Shown here: positions 33,322-43,170 of the stretch, one piece after another
Position numbering within the stretch: the stretch's first letter is position 1
How the letters are laid out: each line of letters begins with the position of its first letter
NCBI GenBank assembly: GCA_965247735.1
Contig: CBDFHN010000002.1
Span: 186,001 to 250,000, forward strand
Length of the DNA: 64,000 nt
Origin: JAOXRU01 sp965247735
Lineage (GTDB): Bacteria; Bacteroidota; Bacteroidia; Flavobacteriales; Flavobacteriaceae
Reading direction: 5' to 3'
Translations under genes and position numbers: made by a program
The notes under the pieces: generated by a model
Database searches by the model: none
Seen by the model: the letters and a program-made list of their open reading frames with translations, nothing else
What the model was told of the DNA's origin: nothing

Positions 33322-34212
33322 ATGAGAAATAACTACTTTACTGTTGCCATACTTGTATTGGTACTATTTATCAGTGCTTGTAATACTAAAAAACAACAGT
33401 CAAAAGAGAATGAAGAACCAATTATAGAAAGCCCTTATCTTGGACAAAAAACACCTGGTTTAATACCCGAATCTTTTGCTCCTGGGATGGTAACTACTGA
33501 CGGTTGGGAATATGGAGGCACCTTTACACCTGATTTACAGGAGTTTTATTTCATTAGAGAAATTGAAGATAATAAGCAAGAATTTGTTGTTTTTCAATAT
33601 AAAAATAAACAATGGGTTGATTCCGTTATATCACCTAGAGTAGGACAACCTATTATATCTCCCGATGGCAAGATCATGCATTTGGGCAAAAGATATAAGG
33701 AACGTAATAAGACTGGTTGGTCCGAGATAAAGAGACTTGACTCTATTTTCCAAGATATAAAAATAATGCGGCTAATGACTTCTGCTAAAGGCACCTATGT
33801 TTTTGATGAAATAGGTATGCCTGATGGTGATGGTGTTATTCGGTATTCACGATTAATAGATGGTAAACATGAAAAGCCAAGAGCATTTGGTAAAGAGATT
33901 AATACTGGAATAATGAATGCACACCCTTTTATTGCACCAGACGAATCTTATTTAATATGGGATGGCGAAAGAGAGCGTGGTTATGGGGATTCAGATATTT
34001 ATATTAGTTTTAAACAACAAGATGGTTTGTGGGGAGAAGCAATTAATTTAGGAGATAAAATAAATACTGAAGCTTGGGAAGCTGGAGCAAGTGTGACTCC
34101 AGATGGTAAATACCTTTTCTTTAATAGAAATATGGGCTCCGATAGCTACAAAAATGTTGATATTCTCTGGGTTGATGCCAAAATTATTGAAGAACTTAGA
34201 CCTAAACAATAA
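33322..34212 (+). CDS. PD40 (WD40-like beta-propeller) lipoprotein, paralogue 2
   Basis: This 296-residue lipoprotein (lipobox FISACNTK) has the same opening signature as its neighbour (ESPYLGQKTPGLIPESFAPG) and similar blades (GTFTPDLQEFYFI, QPIISPDGKIMHLGK, HPFIAPDESYLIWDGER, GASVTPDGKYLFFNRN). It lies 46 bp downstream of its paralogue, consistent with a tandem duplication followed by divergence. It is predicted to act in the periplasm or at the cell surface. The ligand is unknown. Confidence 0.85.
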   Translation: MRNNYFTVAILVLVLFISACNTKKQQSKENEEPIIESPYLGQKTPGLIPESFAPGMVTTDGWEYGGTFTPDLQEFYFIREIEDNKQEFVVFQYKNKQWVDSVISPRVGQPIISPDGKIMHLGKRYKERNKTGWSEIKRLDSIFQDIKIMRLMTSAKGTYVFDEIGMPDGDGVIRYSRLIDGKHEKPRAFGKEINTGIMNAHPFIAPDESYLIWDGERERGYGDSDIYISFKQQDGLWGEAINLGDKINTEAWEAGASVTPDGKYLFFNRNMGSDSYKNVDILWVDAKIIEELRPKQ

Positions 34213-34285
34213 ACTGTAAAAGATCATGCTGAAAAAATTAACTAAGGCATAGTATTTGATATTGAATAAGATATATAAAAAATAG

Positions 34286-34774
34286 ATGAAAGTATTACTA
34301 ACGTTGTTTCTAACAGCAACTACTATTTTATGCCCTTGTGACACTAATGATTTATCATCAAGTAATGAAGTTGATTTGGTCGTTTGCAATGAAAAAACGG
34401 CAACTGTGGTCAGTGTTACTGCCTCAGGAGTGGAGAATAATTATACTTTTAGCGTCGGTATTTCTAGTCCAGATATTGGATGTAGTCAATATGCAAATTG
34501 GTGGGAGGTAGTCACAAAAGATGGTACACTTTTATATCGTAGAATTTTAGGGCATAGTCATGTAAATGAACAACCGTTTATTAGGTCTGGTGGACCTATA
34601 AATATAACTAGTGATCAATTCGTAATTATAAGAGCTCATATGAATACCTCTGGCTATGGGATTAAGGCTTTTATTGGGTCTGTTAATAATGGATTCACAG
34701 AAACTGTTCTTGATAATGAATTTGCGCAAACCCTAGCCACAGTTGCACCTCTGCCAAAAGGTTGTGCTTTTTAA
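34286..34774 (+). CDS. Hypothetical exported protein, 162 residues
   Basis: The N-terminus is a signal peptide or lipoprotein signal (LFLTATTILCPCDTND). The mature part contains four further Cys (VVCNE, DIGCSQ and KGCAF near the end among them) and a beta-rich pattern with WWEVVTKDGTLLYRR and PFIRSGGPINITSD. No family recognised. It is the last gene of the plus-strand series and is followed by a terminator hairpin. Function unknown. Confidence 0.7.
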   Translation: MKVLLTLFLTATTILCPCDTNDLSSSNEVDLVVCNEKTATVVSVTASGVENNYTFSVGISSPDIGCSQYANWWEVVTKDGTLLYRRILGHSHVNEQPFIRSGGPINITSDQFVIIRAHMNTSGYGIKAFIGSVNNGFTETVLDNEFAQTLATVAPLPKGCAF

Positions 34775-34826
34775 ATAATGTAATACTCTTTTTATGAAAC
34801 AACGATAGGAGCATAGTCTGTGCAAT

Positions 34827-34855
34827 GGAGAACTTAACTTAAGTTCCCTATTTTT
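34827..34855 (+). terminator. Rho-independent terminator
   Basis: The stem GAACTTA/TAAGTTC (34830-34836 and 34840-34846, extended by weaker pairs) is followed by CCTATTTTT. It ends the plus-strand transcript before the convergent thiE-like gene. Confidence 0.6.
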
Positions 34856-34946
34856 ATATACTAAATTATTTGAGCCAAACCTTCTTTTTCTGATAAATAA
34901 TCTTGAATGAAATTCTTTAGTTACTGTTTTAAACTAGCGTTTATTT

Positions 34947-35591
34947 TTATTTAAATGTATAACGTTGCTCTTCTGTTGAAGAAGCATTTAGGAATTTGTT
35001 AAATGTACTTATAGTATTAAAATCACGGGTAATTTCTTTAGATGCAGCAATTCCAGAGATACCTGTTTTTAATATATCTGTAACATCTGCTGTTGATATA
35101 CTTCCAAAACCAATAATTGGTGTTTTCGTTTTTAAAACTTTAGTAATTGCAGTATACCCGTTTAAACCCAAAACAGAATTTAAATTGTCTTTAGTAGCTG
35201 CTAGTTTAAAAGGACCTAAACTAATATAATCAATTTCTTGATCAATTAATATTTGGCAATCTTGCAAGGTGTTTGCAGTAGCTCCAATAATTTGCCAAGT
35301 GTATAAATGTTTTCTGGCTATAGTTGTTAAGGAATCTTTTTCTCCTAAATGTAAGCCATCTGCCTTAACCTCTTTTGCTATTTTATAATGATCACTAATA
35401 ATTAATCTTGTTTGAAAATGAGAAGTGATTTCTCTGGCCTCATTTGCTAACTTTAAGATTTTTTTATCTGAGATGTTTTTTAAACGCAATTGCACTAATT
35501 CAGCTCCAGAAGAACATGCTTTCTGTATGTTTTCCAAATGTTCTTTTGCAGAGCTTCCCTGCGATACATAATGTAATTTGGGTATAATCAT
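34947..35591 (-). CDS. thiE: Thiamine phosphate synthase / TenI-like protein
   Basis: This is a 214-residue TIM-barrel protein. ThiE/TenI landmarks: GAELVQLRLKN, ARLIISD-like RLIISDHYKIAKEVKADGLHLGEKD, IIGATANT, YISLGPFKLAATKDN, PIIGFGSIS and SGIAASKEI. The HLGEKD loop contains the acidic Mg/pyrophosphate site. No other thi gene or TPP riboswitch is visible nearby, so it could be a stand-alone ThiE or a TenI paralogue. It would act in the cytoplasm, joining the pyrimidine and thiazole halves of thiamine phosphate. Confidence 0.82.
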   Translation of the reverse strand: MIIPKLHYVSQGSSAKEHLENIQKACSSGAELVQLRLKNISDKKILKLANEAREITSHFQTRLIISDHYKIAKEVKADGLHLGEKDSLTTIARKHLYTWQIIGATANTLQDCQILIDQEIDYISLGPFKLAATKDNLNSVLGLNGYTAITKVLKTKTPIIGFGSISTADVTDILKTGISGIAASKEITRDFNTISTFNKFLNASSTEEQRYTFK

Positions 35592-36167
35592 GTCTTATTT
35601 TTTTGTGATATGATGTATTTATGATTTTGGGAACAAGAATAAGTATATTTATGTCAAAAGTATATATTTTCCTTGCAAAATTAGATTCCATTTCTGAAAT
35701 TAATTAAAGTCTTTATGAATCTCAGACTTCGATTTGGAAAAAGTAATGCTATTTTCTTTGATTCCCGCGTGTTTCACAGCAACGTTAATGGAGCACGTTT
35801 TAGCCATCCTTATCAGTTCAAAAGTTTATTAATGTTCTTTTTATAAGTTTATCCAATTGGTATTTTATACACGTTTATTAATATTATATTACCCTCAATT
35901 TGGATTAAATAAGTAAACCATAAATCAGTGCTTTGTATTTTTTAAGAAATGCAGTCATTTGTCAAAATTAGCGATAATTGCATTTTTTACTATTATAACA
36001 TGTACCAATTCATCTAAAAATTGCATGAACACTATTCTTTTGTACATCAAGTGAATTTGAGTATATAAATCCATTGTTTATGATGATTATTTATACGTTG
36101 ATGAAATATAATTTTAATGCATTTAGTTTCCTCATATGTTTGTTGAAAAAATATAAAACAATATACT
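35592..36167. other. Intergenic region without recognisable gene
   Basis: This 576-bp divergent gap lies between the thiE-like gene and the second S41 protease gene. I found no ORF with plausible coding character, no hairpin of note and no repeat; it should hold the two promoters. Confidence 0.5.
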
Positions 36168-37196
36168 ATGAAATTCTATCTAAAAACCCTATTTATTATC
36201 TTATCATTTTTTCCAATACAAAAGGTCGTATCACAAGAAAATACTGAAGCCTTAACAATTTCACAAAAACAAGACATTATAATCTCAATACAAACAAGTT
36301 TAGAAACGTCGTATATTGATTTGGATATCTCAAATACGATGGTAGCTGAATTGAATAAAATATTGGATTCTAAAAAGTATAAGAAAATTACTAATCCTTC
36401 CAAATTTTCTCAAGCATTAACCAAAGACTTACAAAACATAAGCAACGATTTTCATCTTAAAGTCCGATATGAACCTAAACGGATTGCTCAAAAAAAACAT
36501 ATTATTTCTGAGGAAATGCAGCAGAAACAAGAAAAAATAATGGCCATGAAAATGGAAGAATTCAATTATGGATTTACAGAAATAAAAATATTGAAAGGAA
36601 ACATTGGTTATCTAAAATTACGCTTATTTGCTGATACAAAATATGCCAAAGATGCTGCTACTGCTGCAATGAACTTTTTAAGTAATACCAACGCAATTAT
36701 TATCGATTTGCGAAATAATAGAGGAGGAGTTCCTAGTATGATGCAATTATTATCAAGTTATTTTTTTAATGAAACACCAGTACTATTAAGTGATTTTTAT
36801 GAACGAAAAATTGATAAAAAAACGCAACTATATACAATTGCCAATGTTGACGGAAAACGAAGTGTAAATAAACCGATTTATATTTTAACAAGCAAGCGTA
36901 CGTTCTCTGCGGCTGAAGCATTTACATATACTTTGAAACATTTGAATAAAGCAATTGTTGTTGGAGAAGTTACAAAGGGAGGTGCAAATAGAACCAAACG
37001 AATCAATTTAAATGATCAATTTACAATTTCTGTTCCTTATATCAAATCAATACATCCTATTACAAAAAGCAATTGGGAAGGAAAAGGTATACAACCAAAT
37101 ATTGAAACAACAGAAAAGAGAGCTTTTGTAAAGGCTTATATAGCAGCAATTCATAAAACTGTTAAAAGAAAAAAAATGCTAGTTTTCAAATTTTAA
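36168..37196 (+). CDS. Exported S41-family serine protease with an abnormal C-terminus
   Basis: This is a 342-residue protein with a signal peptide (ending KVVSQ, ~residue 22). The S41 core includes GNIGYLKLRLFAD, AIIIDLRNNRGGVPS and SKRTFSAAEAFTYTLK with catalytic Ser247, then VVGEVTKGGANR and the WEGKGIQPNIET motif that normally ends the domain. The last ~10 residues (KRKKMLVFKF) run into sequence that, in another frame, belongs to a truncated Zn-hook ATPase. The true 3' end of this gene may therefore have been replaced at a recombination junction near 37170. It has no PDZ domain. Confidence 0.85.
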   Translation: MKFYLKTLFIILSFFPIQKVVSQENTEALTISQKQDIIISIQTSLETSYIDLDISNTMVAELNKILDSKKYKKITNPSKFSQALTKDLQNISNDFHLKVRYEPKRIAQKKHIISEEMQQKQEKIMAMKMEEFNYGFTEIKILKGNIGYLKLRLFADTKYAKDAATAAMNFLSNTNAIIIDLRNNRGGVPSMMQLLSSYFFNETPVLLSDFYERKIDKKTQLYTIANVDGKRSVNKPIYILTSKRTFSAAEAFTYTLKHLNKAIVVGEVTKGGANRTKRINLNDQFTISVPYIKSIHPITKSNWEGKGIQPNIETTEKRAFVKAYIAAIHKTVKRKKMLVFKF

Positions 37197-38827
37197 ATTC
37201 ATCAAAAAAATATTTTGATGAGAAACCAAGTTTTAAATTATTAGAGTTAGGTGACAAGATAAGCAAGATTTCAATTGAAATTAAAAGAGATTCACGAGCA
37301 CTTGAAATAATTGAAAACATTACTGATTCAACTGACCTTGATAGTAGTATCAACTTGTCCAGTTTAAAAAGGGAGCAAATAAACTTATTGGAAAAACAAA
37401 AGAAGTTAAAATTACAAATTGAAAATTTAAAAGTCAACTTAAATAAGTTGCAAGGCATTGTTTCCGAAATAAAATCTTACGGTAAGCAATATATTACTTT
37501 GAATAATAAGGCAGAAGAGTGCCCTTTATGTAATACAAAATATGAACATGAAGAGTTAGAGAGTAGAATCTCTAAAATAGAAAAGGATATTAAAGAAAAT
37601 GTTGCAATAGATGAATTCAATAAAGAATTAATTAATGTAGAAAAGGAATTATTGATTATTAATACTCTTGTTAAAAATACTGATTTAATTGAAAAGGCAA
37701 TTTCGATTATACATAATGATGATGATTATCCTGAGTTAAAACTTAATGAAATTAAAAGCCAATTTAAATTAGTAAAAAATAGAAATAGTAAAAATATTGA
37801 AAACAATTCAAGCTTTAAGTTGCTTAAGCAAGAATTAGAGGACAAAGGGTTTTATGAGGATGAATTCAAGCAAGTTAAGGAAGAGTTTGAAAATCACTTT
37901 AGTGAAATGAAATTTTTATTTTCAGATAAAACAATATTTGAAAAACAATATATAGCTTTAAAAAAGGAACTTTCGGATATTAATAATTCCACAAATAAGA
38001 TTAATGAAAAATTAATATTAAATGAAAAAGTTCAAAGTAAAATAATAAAAGAAGTAGCTCCAAGTTTTGATGTAATTGAGTATGAAAGAGATTTTAATTA
38101 TAGAATAGAACTTTTAAAAACAGGTATAGTTAACTTTAAGAGCTTAATAGATTTCTTCGCATATTCTGAAGACGAAGATATTAGTAAATTAAGCCAACAA
38201 TTAAATAAAATTCATATTCTTTATGAGGATATAAAAAAAACAATTATAGATGAAAAAGAATTGGTTTTAGCAAATAAATTAATAGATGATTCAAAAAGTA
38301 AAATTAAAATTCTAGAACCAGAATGCGTTAGAATTGATAGTGGATTAGAAGTAATTATTGATGTACTTAGTAACCATAATGAATCAACCATATTGGGAGA
38401 TTTTATTAAAGATAATGAAATTGAAATACAGGAAATATTTCAAAATATTCATTCTCCTAATGAATTTTCAAAAATAATTTTTAATGATTCTCAAAATTCA
38501 ATCTTCTTAAAGAGACGTATTGAAGATGTTGAAGTTCCTATTAATAAGATAAGCACAGGTCAAAGAAGTGCATTAGCTCTATCAATTTTTCTTGCTTTAA
38601 ATAAAAAATTGAAAAATGGCCCGAATTTGATATTGTTTGATGATCCTGTTACATATACAGATGATTTAAATATATTATCGTTTCTAGATTATTTAAGAGA
38701 AATAGTAATTAATGAGAATAGGCAAGTGTTTTTCGCTACTGCAAGTCAGAAACTTGCTGGTTTGTTTGAGAAAAAATTTGCTTTTTTAGGAGAAAGTGAA
38801 TATAAATCTTTTGAATTTGAAAGATAA
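37166..38827 (+). pseudogene. 5'-truncated SbcC/Rad50-like AAA ATPase (Zn hook)
   Basis: The frame is open from 37166, inside the S41 gene's tail, to 38827, with no convincing start; the first candidate, a TTG at 37355, lies in the coiled coil. Visible parts are a coiled coil, a Zn-hook CPLC motif, a second coiled coil, the ABC signature KISTGQRSALALSIFLALN, Walker B LILFDDPVTY with a D-loop, and FFATASQKLA. The N-terminal ATPase half with Walker A is absent, so it cannot be a complete enzyme. It directly precedes a DUF2130 gene (2-bp gap), so the original pair may have been a defence or DNA-repair unit. Confidence 0.8.
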
Positions 38828-38829
38828 TT

Positions 38830-40077
38830 ATGAAAAATAAAAACCAAATAAAATGCCCTAATTGTGGTACATCAATTGACGTACAAGATATATTGGCACA
38901 TCAATTAGAAGAAGACATAAAACAAAAATATCAATCTCAAATTGCGGAAGAAAAGAAAAAATATGAAGCTGGACAAGAAAAACTTAATCAAGAAAAGCTA
39001 GAGTTTAAAAAAAAGAAACAACAAGAAAATGAACTATTTCAAGAACGTTTAGAAAATCAATTAAAAGAAGGTAAAAAAGAAATAGAGTCAAAACTTAAAC
39101 TTAAATTAAAAGAAGAACAGTCTGAACAATTTGATGCTTTACAAAAAGAATTAAATGAAAAATCAGAACAAATAAAAGAGTTAAATAGAACCAAAGCAGA
39201 GATTGAAAAACTTAAACGTGAGAAATCAGAGCTAAAAGAAATTGCAGAAGCTGAATCTCAAAAAAAGTTAAATGAAATTCTTATTGCTGAAAAAGAGAAA
39301 ATTAAGAAATCTGAAGAAGATAAAAATGAATTACGTTTTAAAGAAATGCAAATGCAGTTAGAAGCCCAGAAAAAACTTACTGCAGAAATGAAACGTAAGC
39401 AAGAGCAAGGTTCAATGCAACTTCAAGGAGAAGTCCAAGAATTAGCGATAGAGGAGTGGTTAGCATCAAAATTTCCATTAGATACTATTGAAGAAATAAA
39501 AAAAGGAGCTAGAGGTGGAGATTGTATTCAAATCGTAAATACTCGATCTGTTCAAAATTGTGGCACTATTTATTATGAAAGTAAGCGTACTAAAGATTTT
39601 CAACCAAGTTGGATAGAAAAGTTTAAAGCAGATATTCGTGAGAAAGGAGCTTCTATTGGTGTATTGGTTACAGAAGTAATGCCCTCTGATATGGATAGAA
39701 TGGGCTTGAAAAATGGTATTTGGATATGTAATTATGAAGAATTCAAGGGGCTTTGTACGGTGTTGAGAGAATCTATTATTCAAGTAAGTACAGCAATTAG
39801 TTCACAGGAAAACAAAGGTGATAAAATGGAAATGCTCTATAGTTTTCTTACAGGGAATACATTTAGGATGCAAGTAGATGCCATTGTTGAAGGTTTTACA
39901 CAAATGAAAAGTGATTTAGATAGTGAAAAACGTTCTATGCAAAGAATTTGGAAGCAACGTGAAAAGCAAATTGAAAAAGTTACTACAAATACAATTGATA
40001 TGTATGGTTCTATTAAGGGAATTGCTGGAAATGCCATACAGTCGGTAAAAGCTTTAGAATTGCCTTGTGAAAACTGA
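38830..40077 (+). CDS. DUF2130 family protein (putative PD-(D/E)XK nuclease fold) with long coiled coil
   Basis: This is a 415-residue protein. The N-terminal zinc-ribbon half reads IKCPNCGTSID. Residues ~20-200 form a highly charged coiled coil. The DUF2130 core follows (QGEVQELAIEEWLASKFP, GARGGDCIQIVN, YYESKRTKDFQPSWIEKF, GVLVTEVMPSDMD). Its Glu, Asp and ExK elements fit the PD-(D/E)XK nuclease pattern. DUF2130 proteins occur in defence islands, but the mechanism is unclear. It lies 2 bp after the truncated Zn-hook ATPase and 70 bp before the Wadjet-like locus. It appears intact. Confidence 0.85.
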   Translation: MKNKNQIKCPNCGTSIDVQDILAHQLEEDIKQKYQSQIAEEKKKYEAGQEKLNQEKLEFKKKKQQENELFQERLENQLKEGKKEIESKLKLKLKEEQSEQFDALQKELNEKSEQIKELNRTKAEIEKLKREKSELKEIAEAESQKKLNEILIAEKEKIKKSEEDKNELRFKEMQMQLEAQKKLTAEMKRKQEQGSMQLQGEVQELAIEEWLASKFPLDTIEEIKKGARGGDCIQIVNTRSVQNCGTIYYESKRTKDFQPSWIEKFKADIREKGASIGVLVTEVMPSDMDRMGLKNGIWICNYEEFKGLCTVLRESIIQVSTAISSQENKGDKMEMLYSFLTGNTFRMQVDAIVEGFTQMKSDLDSEKRSMQRIWKQREKQIEKVTTNTIDMYGSIKGIAGNAIQSVKALELPCEN

Positions 40078-40771
40078 TGACTAACAAAATAAGTTAGAGC
40101 TAGAATAATTTACTATTGAATCTATTAAGAAAATAACATTCTGAAATTTGACCTACAGCGTAGAAAATATTTTATTAAATTATCATCTTTTAATTCCTAA
40201 AAGAGATTATGCTTCTATTATCATTCGATTAGAACAGAAAATTAAAGAAGGAGAGCTACGGGAGTATTTTAGATTCGAAGATATTGAATATTGCTCAAAA
40301 GAAGTAACATCAGAATCTACTATTAATGTTGAGACGGCAGTTCAATATCTACTAAATTATTTTTTAATAAAAAATTCCAATCGTAGTAATTCATATACTC
40401 TAACGCAATATGCAAGAAATTTTGTTACGGTTATTTCTGATAAGATTAGTAGTCCGTATTCAAACCTTCCTCTAAGACAAAACTTTGAAAAGTATTTTAA
40501 CTTAAAGGAAGAAGATTTAGCATCTATAGAAGGTCTAAACAATTGGTTTAATCTTGGATTTGATCTTATTTCTAAAAAAGTAATTTCTGAACATATTGAA
40601 AGTCTGTACGATGATTTAAAAGAAGCCACTTCTAAGCTAAATGAAATCCTTCTTTTGGAGGGGGTTGCTGCTTTACAATTAGTAAAACTATTTTCTGATA
40701 TCTTTCAAAAGTTTGTAGTGAGATCGAGAGAAATACGAGAGGTTATCAATTTTAAAAATATAGTACTAAAG

Positions 40772-41346
40772 AAACTGAACCACTATGGACTTAAAGTCCA
40801 TAGGTTCGGGCTGGTGACTCAAAGTCACCCAGTGGTCATTGCTCAATTATAAAGTTCGTTGCATTACCTTGATCTGGTCTTCGATGATGCTCCAAGTATT
40901 CATTGACCATCTCATCAGTAATATTTCCTGTACTCCAACATCCATAACCAATACCCCAAAAATGCCTACCCCAATATTTATGCTTTAATTCTGGAAACTC
41001 TTGCTGAAGCTTTCTTGAACTACGCCCTTTTAACTTCTTAACCAAATAGCTCACATTTTGAGAAGGACCATATTCCAAATGCATATGAACATGATCTTTA
41101 GATATCACCCCTTTTAATATTTTAACATCTTCTGCATCGCATATTTGTACCAAAATAGTGCGACAACGGACTTGTAGATCTCCTTTCAAAACATGATAAC
41201 GATATTTTGTACTCCAAACTATATGTACTGTTAAACGGGATACACTATGTCCATTTGATCTTTGTTCTGACATAAAACAAATGTAAAGGTTTTTAGAAGC
41301 TAAAGCAACATGCACTAAAGTACATAGTTTTAACTATTTTTGAGAC
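40772..41346 (-). mobile_element. IS200/IS605-family insertion sequence inserted in jetA
   Basis: The element is about 575 bp and carries only tnpA. One end has a perfect hairpin (CTATGGACTT/AAGTCCATAG, 40783-40803) followed by a second imperfect one (CTGGTGACT...AGTCACCCAG, around 40811-40833), as expected for end structures recognised as single-stranded DNA. The other end has a short hairpin ATAGTT/AACTAT (41324-41337). A decayed relative is at 20473-20937. Exact ends are estimated from where jetA coding resumes. Confidence 0.85.
40836..41273 (-). CDS. tnpA: IS200/IS605 TnpA (Y1 HUH transposase)
   Basis: This is a 145-residue HUH-type transposase. The metal-binding HVHMH motif is at residues 61-65 (SKDHVHMHLEYGPS). 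The likely catalytic tyrosine is Tyr126 in MVNEYLEHH. Family-typical WSTKYRYHVLKG and YLVKKLKGRSSRKLQ are present. Its length is normal and no frame damage is seen, so it is probably active. It excises and inserts single-stranded DNA through the end hairpins. The start is at MSEQRSNGHS; upstream in-frame codons extend into the element end. There is no accompanying TnpB. Confidence 0.93.
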   Translation of the reverse strand: MSEQRSNGHSVSRLTVHIVWSTKYRYHVLKGDLQVRCRTILVQICDAEDVKILKGVISKDHVHMHLEYGPSQNVSYLVKKLKGRSSRKLQQEFPELKHKYWGRHFWGIGYGCWSTGNITDEMVNEYLEHHRRPDQGNATNFIIEQ

Positions 41347-42049
41347 CAATAAATAATTTTGAAAACGACTTATATACAACTTACAATTCCTTCTCCGCTA
41401 ATCAAAGAACAAATAATAAAATTGATTTTGAACAATCTAAAAAAGATTGGAATACGGTAAAAATTATTGCTCACGAAGTAAAAGCATTTTTTGACCAAAT
41501 TGATCTACGGTTTGAGAACATAAGTAATCAAACCCATTTTGCAAGTAAAAAGTTAAATGAATTAGGGGAGACATTTGAAAAAAAGGCTTTATTGAAAGTC
41601 AATCTAAAGAAAATGCTTCGTTGTGCATTAGAAGATATTAAACATACCAATGAAGGGGTGCTATTTAATTCTTTTCCTATGAAAGCAATACCTTATCAAG
41701 ATACTTACTTCAATGCTTTTAAGCAATATGATTTTGAGATGGAACAAGAAAACCCAATCATTCCATTAGAAAAAGACGATGAATATTTTATGGAACAAGA
41801 GAAAAAATTCTTGAATGATGTAAATATACAGGAGCGGGTTTCTGTTTGGATAGATAACCTAAAACAAAAACTTGAAGCAGAAAAAGAATTAGACCTAACT
41901 GCGGAATTTCAAAAAATATACACTGAGGAAGGGAATACACAAACTCCGTTAAGAGTCAGTTATGATTTAATTAATAACAGTCAAAGCAGTATTGACGATG
42001 TAGTTGAGATAAAAAGGGAGATAAATTCCAATGAAAATAACATACAATT

Positions 42050-42742
42050 ATGGAAGATTCACTTGAAAAGAAAATAGAATCCTTTGATTTCCTAAGAATT
42101 GAAAGAGTAGAAAAATATTTTTCATCTATCAATATTAGTCTCTTACGAGGCAGGCATATTCAACAAGAAGAATTTAAGTTGTTTCAAATTATTGATGAAT
42201 ATTTAAATCACTTTATATTTTATTATGAGCGCTTGTACCAATTAGAATTAAAAAAGAAAATTTCTCATGGTGTTCATTATTTCTATTTAAACTTTCCCGA
42301 AGAGAATAAAGGAAAACTTTACCCGGCTGATTTACACCGATTTTTAACGGAGCAACAAACTATTGTAACTCTGCTACTTCTCAATATGTATTATTCAGAA
42401 TATTTCAGTTTTGAAAAGGAGTTTAGTTGGGAAGATATTAAGGTAGAAATACAATCAGGGGAAAATAGTGAACATTATCAAAGGTTTTTCTTTAAAAAGG
42501 TAAAAAGTGGCGGATATACTGACCCTCAATGGAGTGATGCAAAAAAAGCAGTTAACAATGCTATCAAAAGTCTTGAAAAGCTGGGATGGTGTGAAAAGAA
42601 GAAAGGTCTTGGAAGAAATGAAATTCAATTTACCATTAGAGAAAGTATAAATCGTTTTACCGAAATGTATCAAAATGAATTAAGCAATTTTGAAGAATTT
42701 TCCGAAAAAATAAGTAAAAAGAAAAGAGATGAAGAACATTAA
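42050..42742 (+). CDS. jetB: JetB/MksE-like condensin accessory subunit
   Basis: This is a 230-residue soluble protein. The segment ERVEKYFSSINISLLRGRHI, the helical region YLNHFIFYYERLYQLELKK, HYFYLNFPEE, and the C-terminal winged helix (DAKKAVNNAIKSLEKLGWCE, GRNEIQFTIRESI) fit the MukE/MksE/JetB (DUF4194-type) family, which bridges the kleisin and the SMC ATPase. It overlaps jetA by 28 bp and jetC by 14 bp, so the locus was one translationally coupled operon. This gene itself is intact, but both partners are interrupted. Confidence 0.72.
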   Translation: MEDSLEKKIESFDFLRIERVEKYFSSINISLLRGRHIQQEEFKLFQIIDEYLNHFIFYYERLYQLELKKKISHGVHYFYLNFPEENKGKLYPADLHRFLTEQQTIVTLLLLNMYYSEYFSFEKEFSWEDIKVEIQSGENSEHYQRFFFKKVKSGGYTDPQWSDAKKAVNNAIKSLEKLGWCEKKKGLGRNEIQFTIRESINRFTEMYQNELSNFEEFSEKISKKKRDEEH

Positions 42743-43170
42743 TATTTACTCCTTATCAACGGTAGGTATCCGTCAACATTTTCATCAAGACTATTTGTTT
42801 CATGAGGATCGTACCGACTTTACAGGTTCTAATGGCTCGGGGAAATCAATTATTGCCGATTTACTTCAAATCATATTTGTTGCCAACAAAAAATATATAA
42901 ATTTTGGTACAGAAGGATTAGATAAGGATAAAAGGAATCTCCATACGCTACCTTATAAACAGAACGAAGCTTATTCTTTTTTGAACATCAAGGTAGAAGA
43001 AAACCGCTATATTGCTGTTGGTGTTTGTATATCTTCCAAAGTAGGGGTTCCTATTAAACCATTTGTAATCACAAGTAATACAAACTTGGATTTAAAGATT
43101 GATCAGAATGGAGTGTCTACCTTTGATGTGACGATTTTTTAGAGTCCATATAATATTTATATATTAGATT

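Larger units (their letters stand above)
40148..42077 (+). pseudogene. jetA: JetA/MksF-like kleisin subunit gene, split by an IS200/IS605 element
   Basis: There are two coding pieces: 40148 to about 40771, starting at a TTG directly after a stop with no ATG alternative, and about 41346 to 42077. Together they make ~450 residues, the usual JetA length. The 5' piece (ENILLNYHLLIPKRDYASII, VETAVQYLLNYFLI, YTLTQYARNFVTVI) looks like a winged-helix kleisin N-terminus. The 3' piece is helical and ends 28 bp inside jetB. Assignment rests mainly on gene order, size, overlap and the recognisable partners. The IS insertion creates a stop soon after the junction, so no full-length product is expected. 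Confidence 0.6.

Noticed and set aside
34947..35591. TPP riboswitch near the thiE-like gene
   Set aside because: No CUGAGA-type thi-box pattern was found in the upstream region.
37186..37458. 90-codon minus-strand ORF
   Set aside because: It is antisense to the coiled-coil region of the truncated ATPase; the Phe/Cys/Ser-rich composition is typical of an antisense shadow.
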